From Streptomyces sp. WMMB 322 (GTDB lineage: Bacteria > Actinomycetota > Actinomycetes > Streptomycetales > Streptomycetaceae): DNA of 64,000 bases. Position numbers and translations under genes: made by a program. The stretch spans positions 1 to 64,000 of the forward strand of contig NZ_FMHI01000009.1 of NCBI RefSeq assembly GCF_900090145.1. Direction: 5' to 3'. Below the pieces are notes generated by a model. That model searched no databases. It was not told the origin of the DNA and saw only the letters and a list, made by a program, of their open reading frames with translations. Below, one piece after another: positions 41,461 to 50,097 of the stretch. Position 1 is the first letter of the stretch; each line of letters starts with the position of its first letter.

Positions 41461-42933
41461 ATGATCCGTATGAGCCTGCAGGACATGGCGACCGTTGTGG
41501 GCGGCAGACTCCACAACGTACCGGACCCCCATGCCCTGATCACGGCGCCTCCCACCCCGGAACCGGAAGCGAGCGGCGGGGGGCTGTTCGTTCCGGTCGT
41601 CGTGGAACGCCCTGACGGTTCGCGGGAGGACACCCACCCGCTCGCCGCCCTGGCCGTCAAGTCGGGCGCGGTGGCGGTGCTCACCGGGAAGCCGGCCGAG
41701 GAGCCTGCCATCGTCGTGCCGGATGTGCACGCGGCTCTCAAGGCCCTGGCGGTCCATGCGCTCGCCCGTCTCACCAGGACCACGGTGATCGGTTTGACGG
41801 GCTCATCGGGCAAGACCAGCACAAAGGACATGACGGCTCACCTGCTCGGACACGCGGGACCGACAGCGGCAACTCCGCACAACTTCAACGACCGGACCGG
41901 GCTGCCGCTGGCCATCGCCGCGGCCGACGCCTCCTCCCGTTACCTGGTGCTGGAGTTGGGTCATCACGGCCCCGGCGACATCCGGTACCTCGCGGACATC
42001 GCGCGGCCCGTGGTGGGCGCGGTCCTCAACGTCGGAGCTGCCCACATCGGCAACTTCGGCAGCCTGAGCGCCATCGCCCGGGCCAAAGGCGAGCTGGTCG
42101 CCTCGCTGCCCGCCGACGGGCTCGCCGTCCTCAACGCCGACGACCCCCTGGTGCGCGGCATGGCCGCCCGGACCAGGGCTCCCGTGGTCCTCGTCGGCTG
42201 TACGCCGGAGGCGGAGGTCCGGGCCGAGCACGTGCGTCTGGACACGTCAGGTCATGCGCACTTCACCCTCCGCACCCCTGAAGGGGCGGCACCCGTCGAC
42301 CTTCAGCTGGTCGGTCAGCACTTCGTCGCCAATGCGCTCACCGCCGCCGCCGTCGCACGCCACGTCGGCCTGCCGGTCGACCGGATCGCCGCGGCGCTCG
42401 GGGAGTTGAAGACTGTGTCACCACGCCGCATGGAGGTCTGCGAACGGCCGGACGGTGTCACCGTCATCGACGACACCCACAACACGACGCCCGAATCGGT
42501 GCGAGCCTCCCTCACAGCTCTGACCGCGCTCGCGAACGGCCGCGACACCGTTGCGGTGCTCGGCACGATGCACAAGCTCGGCGACGCCACCAAAGAGGCG
42601 CACTTCGAAATCGGCCGGCTGATCGCCGAACTCCGCATCAGCGGACTGGTCGTCGTCGGAGGGGAGGACGCTCCCTGGCTGGAAGAAGGAGCACGATGGC
42701 TGGATGAAGCGGCGCGTTCCCACGGGGTGGACAGCGTCCTCGTCCCCGGAGTGCGCCAGGCCCGGGCGGTGCTGAAAGCACTCCTGGAGCCCGGCGACGT
42801 GGTTCTGCTCAAGGGCCCGAGGTTCAGCCGGATGCAACAGCTCGCCCAGGAAGTTCGGAACGACTTCTCGCCCGCCGACGTCCGCGGCGCGGACCTCAAG
42901 GGGCGAGAACCGCAGACGCCAACACCTCGGTGA
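41461..42933 (+). CDS. Stand-alone MurF-like Mur ligase
   Basis: A 490-residue ATP-dependent amide ligase. ATG 41461 follows GGGAGAA. The P-loop is VIGLTGSSGKTSTKDMTAHL (about residue 112), then NFNDRTGLPLA and VLNVGAAHIGNFGS with the carbamoylated-Lys motif ARAKGELV (about 205). The C-terminal domain has VIDDTHNTTPESVRASL where MurF normally has DDAYNANPDS. MurF adds D-Ala-D-Ala to the UDP-MurNAc-tripeptide; the housekeeping copy normally sits in the division/cell-wall cluster, so this lone copy among amino-acid enzymes may have been recruited to another ligation, or to a modified peptidoglycan terminus. Substrate unproven. Confidence 0.85.
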   Translation: MIRMSLQDMATVVGGRLHNVPDPHALITAPPTPEPEASGGGLFVPVVVERPDGSREDTHPLAALAVKSGAVAVLTGKPAEEPAIVVPDVHAALKALAVHALARLTRTTVIGLTGSSGKTSTKDMTAHLLGHAGPTAATPHNFNDRTGLPLAIAAADASSRYLVLELGHHGPGDIRYLADIARPVVGAVLNVGAAHIGNFGSLSAIARAKGELVASLPADGLAVLNADDPLVRGMAARTRAPVVLVGCTPEAEVRAEHVRLDTSGHAHFTLRTPEGAAPVDLQLVGQHFVANALTAAAVARHVGLPVDRIAAALGELKTVSPRRMEVCERPDGVTVIDDTHNTTPESVRASLTALTALANGRDTVAVLGTMHKLGDATKEAHFEIGRLIAELRISGLVVVGGEDAPWLEEGARWLDEAARSHGVDSVLVPGVRQARAVLKALLEPGDVVLLKGPRFSRMQQLAQEVRNDFSPADVRGADLKGREPQTPTPR

Positions 42934-43651
42934 CATCGATGAGGTGGGTGCGGCCGGCCGCCGCCGGGGCAAGCATCGACAGCTCCGTGCAGGCCAGCAC
43001 CGCGCAGTCCGGGTCCGGGTCACCCTCGTGGCCGATCTTCAGTTGCTCGATCCACTGAGCGAACTCGTTGCGCAGTTCGGGAATCGGTTCACCCCGTTTC
43101 ACCCGCGCGATGAAGTCGCCGATGTCGTCCTGGTGTTGCGGACCGGGGTAGCGGGCCACCGTGCCGAGGGCCAGATGCGGTTCGAACAGGCCCAGGCCCA
43201 CCGTCGCTTCGGTCGCCAGGAACAGCGGCCGCCGGTAGCGGTTCCGTTCGAGTGCGGCCGCGGTCTCAGCCAGGAGGTCGCAGATGGGCACGCTGACAGC
43301 TTGCGTGAGCTGGGGCCGGTACGCGTGCGTCGTGGCGGACGGGATGGCGATCACATCGACCCCTGCCTGCTCCAGTTGCTCCACCGTGCGCAGCAGCAGG
43401 GGAAGCGGACTGGCTCCCCCTCCGAGCAGGTGTGCGATGCGGCTCGGCAGCTGCTCGGCCACGAGCACGGTGGCCGGGTACGCGTCATCCGTGGTCGCGC
43501 CGCTGAGGCGGAGCACCTCGCTGCAGAAATGCAGCGACGCGTACGGGCCGACACCCCCCACGATTCCGATCCGTCGCTTCACAGGGCCCTGCCGCTCGAT
43601 CCCCGATGAGGGCTGCAGCCCGTTCACCGCGGTGACGACCCGGTCCGGCAT
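42896..43651 (-). CDS. Aspartate/glutamate racemase-family protein with one catalytic Cys
   Basis: A 251-residue protein. ATG 43651 follows AGGGGAGG at 11 bases; GTG 43582 would start just at KRRIGIVGGVGPYASL and is also possible. The C-terminal catalytic Cys is in VLACTELSML (about residue 228). The N-terminal one, normally in IPCNTAH, is replaced in IAIPSATTHAY (Ser105, codon TCC). E. coli YgeA similarly lacks one Cys (Thr) yet racemises one enantiomer selectively, so activity is possible. Its 3' end overlaps that of the MurF-like gene by 38 bases tail to tail. Confidence 0.82.
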   Translation of the reverse strand: MPDRVVTAVNGLQPSSGIERQGPVKRRIGIVGGVGPYASLHFCSEVLRLSGATTDDAYPATVLVAEQLPSRIAHLLGGGASPLPLLLRTVEQLEQAGVDVIAIPSATTHAYRPQLTQAVSVPICDLLAETAAALERNRYRRPLFLATEATVGLGLFEPHLALGTVARYPGPQHQDDIGDFIARVKRGEPIPELRNEFAQWIEQLKIGHEGDPDPDCAVLACTELSMLAPAAAGRTHLIDVTEVLASAVLAP

Positions 43652-44118
43652 CGCTGATCGCACCTCCCCTCCCGGAGCCGGACCAGCCGAATGGTGACCG
43701 AATGTGATTCCGGCTCAGGTTCCCTCCAGCATGTCCCGGTGCAACGGCCGTCGGCAGAGCGTGAACCGGGGCGCTCGAAGCGCAGGTTCCGGCTCCCCGT
43801 GCGTGCAGGAACCTCCGGGACCATGCGCGCTCCGGCCGGCGGAGCGAATGCCCGTACACGTGCACGGGCCGGTCATGCCGACAAGGGGCAAAATTGGACA
43901 CCGAGGATGAGACCGCAGTAAAACTGCGTGAATGCGCATCCTTTGGCGTCGCGTGAATCCGGGGCCCTCGGCGCTCGCTGATCCCGCATCCCAACTCGCC
44001 GCGAGCCCCCTCCTGCCCTCAAGTACGGACCACTGCAACCTCATCCGCTCAGACCCCTGTTCGGCAACGCGTGCCGACAGGCCGGTCACGTCACTGAGTT
44101 CTTGAGGCAGTCAGTCAC
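43652..44118. promoter_or_regulatory. Upstream region of the cysteate-synthase-like gene
   Basis: 467 bases without a gene. A possible promoter is TTGGAC (43894-43899) and TAAAAC (43919-43924), overlapping a small palindrome CGCAG-TAAAA-CTGCG (43914-43928). This would leave a leader of about 190 bases in which I see no riboswitch I know. Confidence 0.35.
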
Positions 44119-45456
44119 ATGAACTGGTGCGACGTGAAGAATCCGGAGAAGCGCCACTACTCCCTGCTCTGCCCGTTGTGCGGACAGAGACGGGCGGACG
44201 ACGGGCTGATGCTCTCCTGTGCCCGCAACCATTCGCCGGCACTGCTGCAGACCTCCTACGAGGAAAGGGAGTTCAAGCCGCTCACGGACGTCGACGGGGT
44301 TTTCCGCTACCGGTCATGGCTGCCGGTCACCCGCACCTTCGCCGGGGCCGGAGGTACGACCGTGCTGCGCAGCGAGCGCATCTCCCGCTTTCTCGGCCTG
44401 CCTCGACTGTGGCTCGCCTTCAACGGCTACTGGCCGGAGAAAGGGTGCTTCCTGGAGACCTGCACATTCAAGGAGCTTGAGGCCTATGCGGTCCTCGGCC
44501 GAATGCCGCAGGAATCCCCCGTCCTCGTCGTCGCCTCCGCCGGAAACACCGCCGCGGCCTTCGCCGCCGTCTGCTCCCGGTACGCCCGACCCTGCCTCCT
44601 GATCATCCCGGACAGGGGGCTCGGGCGGCTGAGGCTGCGGGAAGCACTTCGTCCGGACGTACGCCTCGTCGTGCTGGAGGGCGCCGACTACGCCGACGCC
44701 ATCGCCCTGGCCGAAGCGGTTGCGAACCGGCCGGGCTTCACCTTGGAGGGCGGCGTTCGAAACGTCGGGCGTCGCGACGGTCTCGCCACCGTCATGTACC
44801 GGGCGGTGGAGGAGACGGGCGAGCTGCCCGAGCACTACTTCCAGGCAGTGGGCAGCGCCGCGGGGGCGATCGCCTCGCACGAGGCCGCCAAGCGCCTGCG
44901 GGAGGGGACGGCCTCCCGGAGGACCGCGCTGCCCCGGCTGTTCCTCTCGCAGAATGCCGGCTTCGCCCCCATCCACACCGCATGGCAAGGCCGGACCGGC
45001 GCCTTGACGCCCCACGACGGCAGCCATGCCTTCGCCGACGAACTGACGAACCGGTGCCCTCCCTACGAGGTGCATTCCGGCGTACGCGATTCTCTGACCG
45101 AAAGCGCCGGAGAGGTGCTCACCGTCGAGCGGGCCTCGGCGATGGCAGCGACGAAGGTCTTCTGGGATCTGGAGCAGATCGACCTCGAACCGGCTGCCGC
45201 AGTTGCTGCGGCCTCCCTCTTCACCGCGGTCAACGAAGGTAAGGTGCCGCGCGATTCCTCCGTGCTTCTGAACGTCACGGGCGGGGGGCGGGCTCGGCTC
45301 TCCCAGGACTTCGCTCTCCAACAGGCCGAGCCCCACCTGCGTTTGAAAGCGGACGGGCCCCGCGACGAATCCCTGGATCTGATCGAAGGCCTCTTCGCCA
45401 CTCCCGACGCCGCCCGTCCCCGCAAGCCCCCGGTGCAGCCGACCGCACCTGTCTGA
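44119..45456 (+). CDS. Cysteate-synthase-like PLP enzyme (threonine synthase superfamily)
   Basis: A 445-residue fold-type II PLP enzyme. An N-terminal zinc-ribbon-like start is seen (LLCPLCGQRRADDGLMLSC). The stretch FNGYWPEKGCFLETCTFKEL, with the probable PLP lysine at residue 118, then VLVVASAGNTAAAFAAV and HYFQAVGSAAGAIASHEAA, match by recollection the methanogen cysteate synthase (O-phosphoserine plus sulfite to L-cysteate) better than ordinary threonine synthase. The phosphate-binding glycine loop NVTGGGRARL is near the end. Within bacteria such enzymes may supply cysteate or another beta-substituted amino acid. Lone transcript with its own promoter, ending before the luciferase-like gene. 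Confidence 0.78.
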   Translation: MNWCDVKNPEKRHYSLLCPLCGQRRADDGLMLSCARNHSPALLQTSYEEREFKPLTDVDGVFRYRSWLPVTRTFAGAGGTTVLRSERISRFLGLPRLWLAFNGYWPEKGCFLETCTFKELEAYAVLGRMPQESPVLVVASAGNTAAAFAAVCSRYARPCLLIIPDRGLGRLRLREALRPDVRLVVLEGADYADAIALAEAVANRPGFTLEGGVRNVGRRDGLATVMYRAVEETGELPEHYFQAVGSAAGAIASHEAAKRLREGTASRRTALPRLFLSQNAGFAPIHTAWQGRTGALTPHDGSHAFADELTNRCPPYEVHSGVRDSLTESAGEVLTVERASAMAATKVFWDLEQIDLEPAAAVAAASLFTAVNEGKVPRDSSVLLNVTGGGRARLSQDFALQQAEPHLRLKADGPRDESLDLIEGLFATPDAARPRKPPVQPTAPV

Positions 45457-45611
45457 GGGCCCGCCGCCGGCTGGGCGCGGGACACGAACGTCCGGTCAGT
45501 GACTCTCCGAAAGGCAATGGAGGTCGCTTCACTTGGTGAGTCGGCGGTCGTTGATGAGCCTGCTTCGGCGGTGGGCCTCACAGAGTCGCTCACTGCCCGT
45601 AGCCTGCGGGC

Positions 45612-46568
45612 ATGCAGCCACCAGTCTTCTCCGTGCAGGCCGACCCGGGCGACGCCGCTTCCTGGATCTTGTTGGCCCGGCGTCTGGAAACCGACGGTTA
45701 CGACGCGCTGTTGACGGCTGACCACCCGGGCACCGCGGCGTCTCCGTTCGTCGCGTTGGCCGCCGCTGCAGCCGTCACCGAGCGCATCGGGCTCGGATCC
45801 TATGTCTCTCAGGCCGGCGTTCGCGAACCCCTGCTGCTCGCCTCGGACGTGGCCACTCTGGATCTGGTCTCCGACGGACGCGCACGTGTGGCGCTGGGCG
45901 CCGGACACACCCCGGCCGAGTGGGAGATGACGGGGACGGAGCGGCCTGACGTCGCCGGGCGCGTCCGGCGTTTCCAGAAGGTGGCTGAAGCCTGCTGCGC
46001 ACTCCTGGCGGGGGAGACGGTGACTCTCGAAGGACCGGAAGTACGGGCCCGCCAGGCCCGGTTGACCTTCCCCCGGCCAGTACAGTCCCGGGTGCCTTTC
46101 ACGTTCGGCGGCGGCAACAGCGTCCTGTTGGACTGGGCCGGAGCGCACGCGGACATCGTGGGTCTGAGCGGGCTGGGACGCACCTTGCCGGACGGCCATA
46201 CGCACGAGGTGCGTTGGAGTGCCGCGGACATCGATGGGCAGGTGGAGCTGATCGAGCAGGGAGCCTCGGGGCGGGCCGGCGCCCCGGCACGTGAGGCTCT
46301 CGTCCAGGTGGTGAAAATTACCGATGACGCTGAGCATGCCGCGCGTGACCTCGCCCGACGGCTTGGGTGTGACGCCGCCGAGGTGCTGGCCTCGCCCTAC
46401 GCGTGGATCGGCACACCGGATGAGATCCGGGCGGCCATGGCTGACCATGAACGCCGCTGGGGAATCACCCGCTACGTCGTCCGTGAAGCCCACCTGGACG
46501 CTGTCGCCCTGGTACGCGCAGGCTTCGATGGTTCCGACAGCCTCAAGGACCGAGGTGGGGCATCGTAG
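45612..46568 (+). CDS. LLM-class (F420/FMN) oxidoreductase
   Basis: A 318-residue luciferase-like TIM-barrel enzyme. Typical segments: GYDALLTADHPGTAASPFVA (residue 29), GLGSYVSQAGVREPLLLASD, and GRARVALGAGHTPAEWEMTG (about 88). The form resembles the MSMEG_2516-type group believed to use F420. Substrate unknown. It follows the cysteate-synthase-like gene by 155 bases on the same strand and may act in the same pathway. Confidence 0.85.
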   Translation: MQPPVFSVQADPGDAASWILLARRLETDGYDALLTADHPGTAASPFVALAAAAAVTERIGLGSYVSQAGVREPLLLASDVATLDLVSDGRARVALGAGHTPAEWEMTGTERPDVAGRVRRFQKVAEACCALLAGETVTLEGPEVRARQARLTFPRPVQSRVPFTFGGGNSVLLDWAGAHADIVGLSGLGRTLPDGHTHEVRWSAADIDGQVELIEQGASGRAGAPAREALVQVVKITDDAEHAARDLARRLGCDAAEVLASPYAWIGTPDEIRAAMADHERRWGITRYVVREAHLDAVALVRAGFDGSDSLKDRGGAS

Positions 46569-46926
46569 ACATGACCTGCGTGCGCAATGCCCTTCCCTGT
46601 TGGCCGTGTTCGGTTCCGGGCCCGCTGTCCGCCCCGATTCCCCGTGGTTGCCCGCCCGTTCCTGGCGTGTACGGCACAGCCCGATGGCTGGGCCCTGTCG
46701 TCCGGATCTCCGCGGGCCCGCGACGACAGCTACGGCACCTCTCCCCCTGGCTTCGCCGGGCGGTGCCCCCAGCGTTGTCGGAGTCTTCCGAGCACTCCCC
46801 TGGCCTTCGGCATGGGGGACCCCAGTACGAGGACGCTCCTCCGCCTGCGATGCGTCCCCTCGCTTTCGCGGGGGAGGCCCCATGCATCTGACGCCGCGCT
46901 GATCCACGAAGATCCAAACGAAGAAC
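46569..46926. other. Hairpin-rich non-coding stretch
   Basis: No gene. Bases 46738-46895 hold several GC hairpins: CCCTGGCTTCGCCGGG, GTGCCCCCA against TGGGGGAC, and CCCCTCGCTTTCGCGGGG. It may act as terminator for both converging genes or be a small dispersed repeat; a genome search would tell. Confidence 0.45.
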
Positions 46927-47460
46927 CTAGCGCAGCTCGCCCTTCAGCATGCCCATCGTGTACTGGTCGTACCACCGCCCGTCACGATGGAACCCCTGAC
47001 GCAGACGGCCCTCTTCCACGAAGCCGACCTTCCGGTAGACGTGGTGCGCCGCATGGTTCTCCGTGACCACCGTCAGGGAGATCTTGTGCAGTCGCATGCT
47101 GTCGAACCCGTACCGGCACATGGTGCGCAGCGCATCGGTGGCGTACCCGCAGCCCCAGCGGTCCTTCTCGCCCACGTAGATGTCCAGCTCGGCGCGGCCC
47201 GTCTCCGGCTTGGCGTCCCGCAGCCGCACCAACCCGATCAGCGTCCCGTCTTCACGTACTTCGATTCCGTACAGCGTGTCTCCGTACGAGTTCGGTCCGC
47301 GCTCCTCGAGGCGCTTGCGCACCCCGTCCAGGTTCTGGTCGTAGTAGGCGTCCATCCAGCGCACCACGTCGGGGTCGTTGTTCCACCGCCACAGCGACTC
47401 CGCGTCGGACGGTGCCAGCGCGCGCAGCAGTACGAGTTTTCCGAGAGTCATGGAGCGCAT
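46927..47460 (-). CDS. GNAT-family N-acetyltransferase (RimJ/RimL type)
   Basis: A 177-residue acetyltransferase. The acetyl-CoA loop lies in EKDRWGCGYATDALRTMCRY (about residues 99-118) with Q/R-x2-G-x-G/A replaced by RWGCGYA, as in RimL relatives; VTENHAAHHVYRKVGFVEEG follows. ATG 47460 or ATG 47451 could start; neither has a clear ribosome site. Acceptor unknown. Confidence 0.85.
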   Translation of the reverse strand: MRSMTLGKLVLLRALAPSDAESLWRWNNDPDVVRWMDAYYDQNLDGVRKRLEERGPNSYGDTLYGIEVREDGTLIGLVRLRDAKPETGRAELDIYVGEKDRWGCGYATDALRTMCRYGFDSMRLHKISLTVVTENHAAHHVYRKVGFVEEGRLRQGFHRDGRWYDQYTMGMLKGELR

Positions 47461-47717
47461 TGCAGCACGGCGTGGGCGGCGCCTCCAGCGAATTCCGCCC
47501 GCCTCATATGGCAGGCATATGAGGGGAGTTGTGGGGGTTGTCCTGGCATGGAGAGGCGGTAATCCATACCCCTGCGGATCGGTGCCAAGTCCGCCGGCCG
47601 GCTCTGTTCACGAGTTCTGAAAGCAGTTGAGGGCTTGCCAGGACAGCCTCGTGATGTTTTCTGGGTGAAAGATCCTGGTCATGCCGCAGATGTCGAAGGT
47701 CGAGCTGTAAGCGGCGG

Positions 47718-48107
47718 TCAGGCGTCAGGGTCGATTTCGGGGTGCGTGAACCGCACGGGCTTGCCCAGCGACCGGGCGTAGGTGATTTCGGCTCGGGTGC
47801 TGTCTCCGATGTAGTCGCCGACTACGAGCACCTCATCAGCGAGCCGGATCTTCGCCCGGTGAAGATCGTCGAGGCGAACCTTCAGCGCCTCGGCCTCGAC
47901 AGGATCGGACCAAAGCTCGTGCGGCGACTTCATGTCACAGCCCGGTTTGACGACAATCTTTCCAGCTGTGGTCTCCCGCAGGTCGGCCTCTGTCATCTCG
48001 GTCATGAAGCGGGTGGAGCCGCAGACCACGACGATACGCGGGAGGCTCAGCCGCTTCTTCGCATCGGCGAGCTTCTCCTCGGGGGTGAGCGGTTGCGGGT
48101 ATGACAC
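47718..48107 (-). CDS. DUF4406-like nucleoside-deoxyribosyltransferase-fold protein
   Basis: A 129-residue protein. GTG 48107 is chosen because AGGAGG lies eight bases upstream. The Rossmann-like start RIVVVCGSTRFMTEM and the later LADEVLVVGDYIGDSTRAEI match the nucleoside 2-deoxyribosyltransferase/DUF4406 fold often found in phages and mobile elements. Catalytic Glu would be in the STRAEI segment. Role in nucleotide salvage or phage conflict is inference. Confidence 0.78.
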   Translation of the reverse strand: MSYPQPLTPEEKLADAKKRLSLPRIVVVCGSTRFMTEMTEADLRETTAGKIVVKPGCDMKSPHELWSDPVEAEALKVRLDDLHRAKIRLADEVLVVGDYIGDSTRAEITYARSLGKPVRFTHPEIDPDA

Positions 48108-48642
48108 TGGTTCCTCCTGGGGGGTGGTCCAAGGGGTGTCTGCGGAGACAAGAACGAGGGTGTCCAATTTCAGCAACCGGTCGACGGCCGCACCCTGGCC
48201 GCTCGCCCGGGCATCACGGGTCGTCGTCCTGCGCGCTACGCGGGCCGCCGCACAGGTTGGAGCGCCGTCATTCCCCGCGGACATCCAGCGACCTCAAGAT
48301 CGTCGACTGCCGTCAGAACCGATGCACGATCCCTCTCACTTGAAGTGAACGAGGCCAGCCGGCTCTTCGCCGACCGCCGGAAAGAGGGAGATCCCTCCTA
48401 CCGGCCCAGATGTCGGTGACCTGCTGGCAGGAGACCGCAGAAAGGCTGCACCCGCGCCGTCCAGGGGAGCGCTTACGTCGTTTCTGAACGCTGACCTACT
48501 GTCAGCACACATGGTGGTTCACCCGCCCTTCTTCGGACGCGTCTGGTGCGGTAGCAGTGCCGTGAATACGACGGCTGTGCCGCGTCGTTCCCCGTGAAAC
48601 GACCGCGAAGGCGGCTTGTGCACGTGCTGGAGTGGAGTGCGG
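48108..48642. other. Gene-free stretch with integration-arm-like sequence
   Basis: No gene. At 48541-48600 the sequence GTCTGGTGCGGTAG and the following 50 bases resemble bases 60432-60495 (shared TCTGGTGCGGTAG, ACGACGGCT and a CGTGAA run). It looks like an old copy of the flank found next to the tRNA scars, and marks the left limit of the island. Confidence 0.5.
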
Positions 48643-48852
48643 TCAGCGCGGTGTGGATCCGAGGAACTCCAGGAGAGCGTGCGCGGCGTCGTGCGGGTTG
48701 TCCTCGGTGATGAAGTGTCCTGCCTGGGCGATCCTGACTTGCTGGGCACCGGGTAGCGCTGCGGTGAGTTCGTCGCCGGTGGCCGGCACGAGCCACTCGT
48801 CGTTTTCGCCCCAGAGGACAAGTGTGGGGATTGAGATTCGGTCCAACGTCAA
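48643..48852 (-). pseudogene. Alpha/beta-hydrolase, C-terminal remnant
   Basis: Only the last 70 residues of an alpha/beta hydrolase remain: ISIPTLVLWGENDEWLVPAT with the usual acidic residue, then AQAGHFITEDNPHDAAH with the catalytic His. The nucleophile half is missing; the sequence runs into the dapA-like gene end at 48901. A junction of element insertion or deletion. Confidence 0.8.
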
Positions 48853-48900
48853 CTGATCACCGGCGTGACTCGTCCTGACCGACTCGTTCCGCTCGGCAGG

Positions 48901-49764
48901 TCAAGCGAGCAGGCCGCACGCGACAAGTGCGGTGCGGACGACTTCTGTTTCCTGCTGGTCGGCTTCGACCAGCGGCAGGCGCAGGCCGCCCACCCGGTGT
49001 CCCAGCAGGTTGAGAGCCGCCTTGACCGGAATCGGATTGGTCGTCACGCCGAGCGCCTGGTAAAGCGGCTGCAGCACGGCGTCGATCTCCGCACGCCGGT
49101 CGGGTTCGTCGACCATGCGCCGCATCAGGTGTCCGGCGACGTGGCTGGCGACGAGGATTCCCCCGCAGCCGTCCAGGTCGAGGACGCGGGCGAAGGCGTC
49201 GTCGTTGCCCGCATACAGGCCGAGCCCGTCCACTGGGGCGAGGTTGGCGTTGTTGGCCTGCTTGACGTAGTCGATGTGCTCGATCTGGGCCAGCTCGGCC
49301 AGCAGATCGTTCGGCATGTCGATACCGGCGCGCGTCGGGACGTTGTACAGCACGACGGGTTTCCCGGCGGCCTTGGCGATCTCCGTGTAGTGTCGCACCA
49401 AGCCACGGCGGTTCGGCCGGTTGTAGTACGGCGCCACCGACAGCACCGCGTCAGCGCCCAACTCGACGGCGCGTTCGGTCATTTTGCAGGCCTGAGCCGT
49501 GTTGTTCGAACCGGTGGAGGCGATCACGCTCGTACCGGCCGGCCGTTCGGTACAGGCGAGTTCGATCAGCCGGAGATGTTCGGTGTTGGTGAGAGTGGAG
49601 GGCTCCCCTGTTGTCGCGGCCACCACCACACCGTCGGACCCGTTCGCGAGCACATGGCGCAGCAGTGACACGAAAGCCTGCTCGTCCACCTTGAGGCCGC
49701 TGTCGAAGGGGGTGACGATCGCCGTCAGCACAGACCCCAGCGACGCACGACTCATTTCAGTCAT
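48901..49764 (-). CDS. DapA-family 4-hydroxy-tetrahydrodipicolinate synthase paralogue
   Basis: A 287-residue TIM-barrel lyase/aldolase. ATG 49764 follows GAGGGG. The class motifs are GVVVAATTGEPSTLTN (pyruvate-binding Thr-Thr), VAPYYNRPNRRGLVRHY, LYNVPTRAGID and the Schiff-base Lys in HIDYVKQANNAN. Compared with housekeeping DapA the motifs TTGESPTL and VKEAS are slightly altered, so this island copy may use another aldehyde. Its own promoter is in the 387 bases upstream. Confidence 0.85.
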   Translation of the reverse strand: MTEMSRASLGSVLTAIVTPFDSGLKVDEQAFVSLLRHVLANGSDGVVVAATTGEPSTLTNTEHLRLIELACTERPAGTSVIASTGSNNTAQACKMTERAVELGADAVLSVAPYYNRPNRRGLVRHYTEIAKAAGKPVVLYNVPTRAGIDMPNDLLAELAQIEHIDYVKQANNANLAPVDGLGLYAGNDDAFARVLDLDGCGGILVASHVAGHLMRRMVDEPDRRAEIDAVLQPLYQALGVTTNPIPVKAALNLLGHRVGGLRLPLVEADQQETEVVRTALVACGLLA

Positions 49765-50097
49765 TTGACCACCCCTCGGACACTTCGTTGTGCGGCACAG
49801 CCTCTCCTACTGGCACATAGAGGGGCAACCAACTCGGCTTTCCATCCGGACGAGGCAGCCGGAAGGACCATCCCCGAGCGCCGCGCAGCCCTGGCGGATG
49901 TCGCCGCGGGGACCAGCGGCCCGCACGTACAGGTGCGGCCAGGGGCTGTGTCCCCTGTTGTTCCTCGTTCGCCGCGCTTCACCGTCTTGACGCGTACGCC
50001 TCGGGCGCGGGGCGGTTCGCGCGCGAACGCGATGCCGCGGGGAGGCGGGGGCGTTTCTCCACGATGCGAAACCGATGCTCCAACCCTTGCCATTGCT
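49765..50097. other. Gene-free divergent region
   Basis: About 330 bases between the DapA-like gene and the DUF2975 operator. No gene or RNA recognised. The right edge is comparatively AT-rich. Confidence 0.4.

Noticed and set aside
36483..46568. Known D-cycloserine cluster
   Set aside because: The enzyme types overlap in concept, but the PLP enzyme is of cysteate/threonine synthase type, the ligase is Mur-type not ATP-grasp, and no serine acetyltransferase or heme hydroxylase is present.
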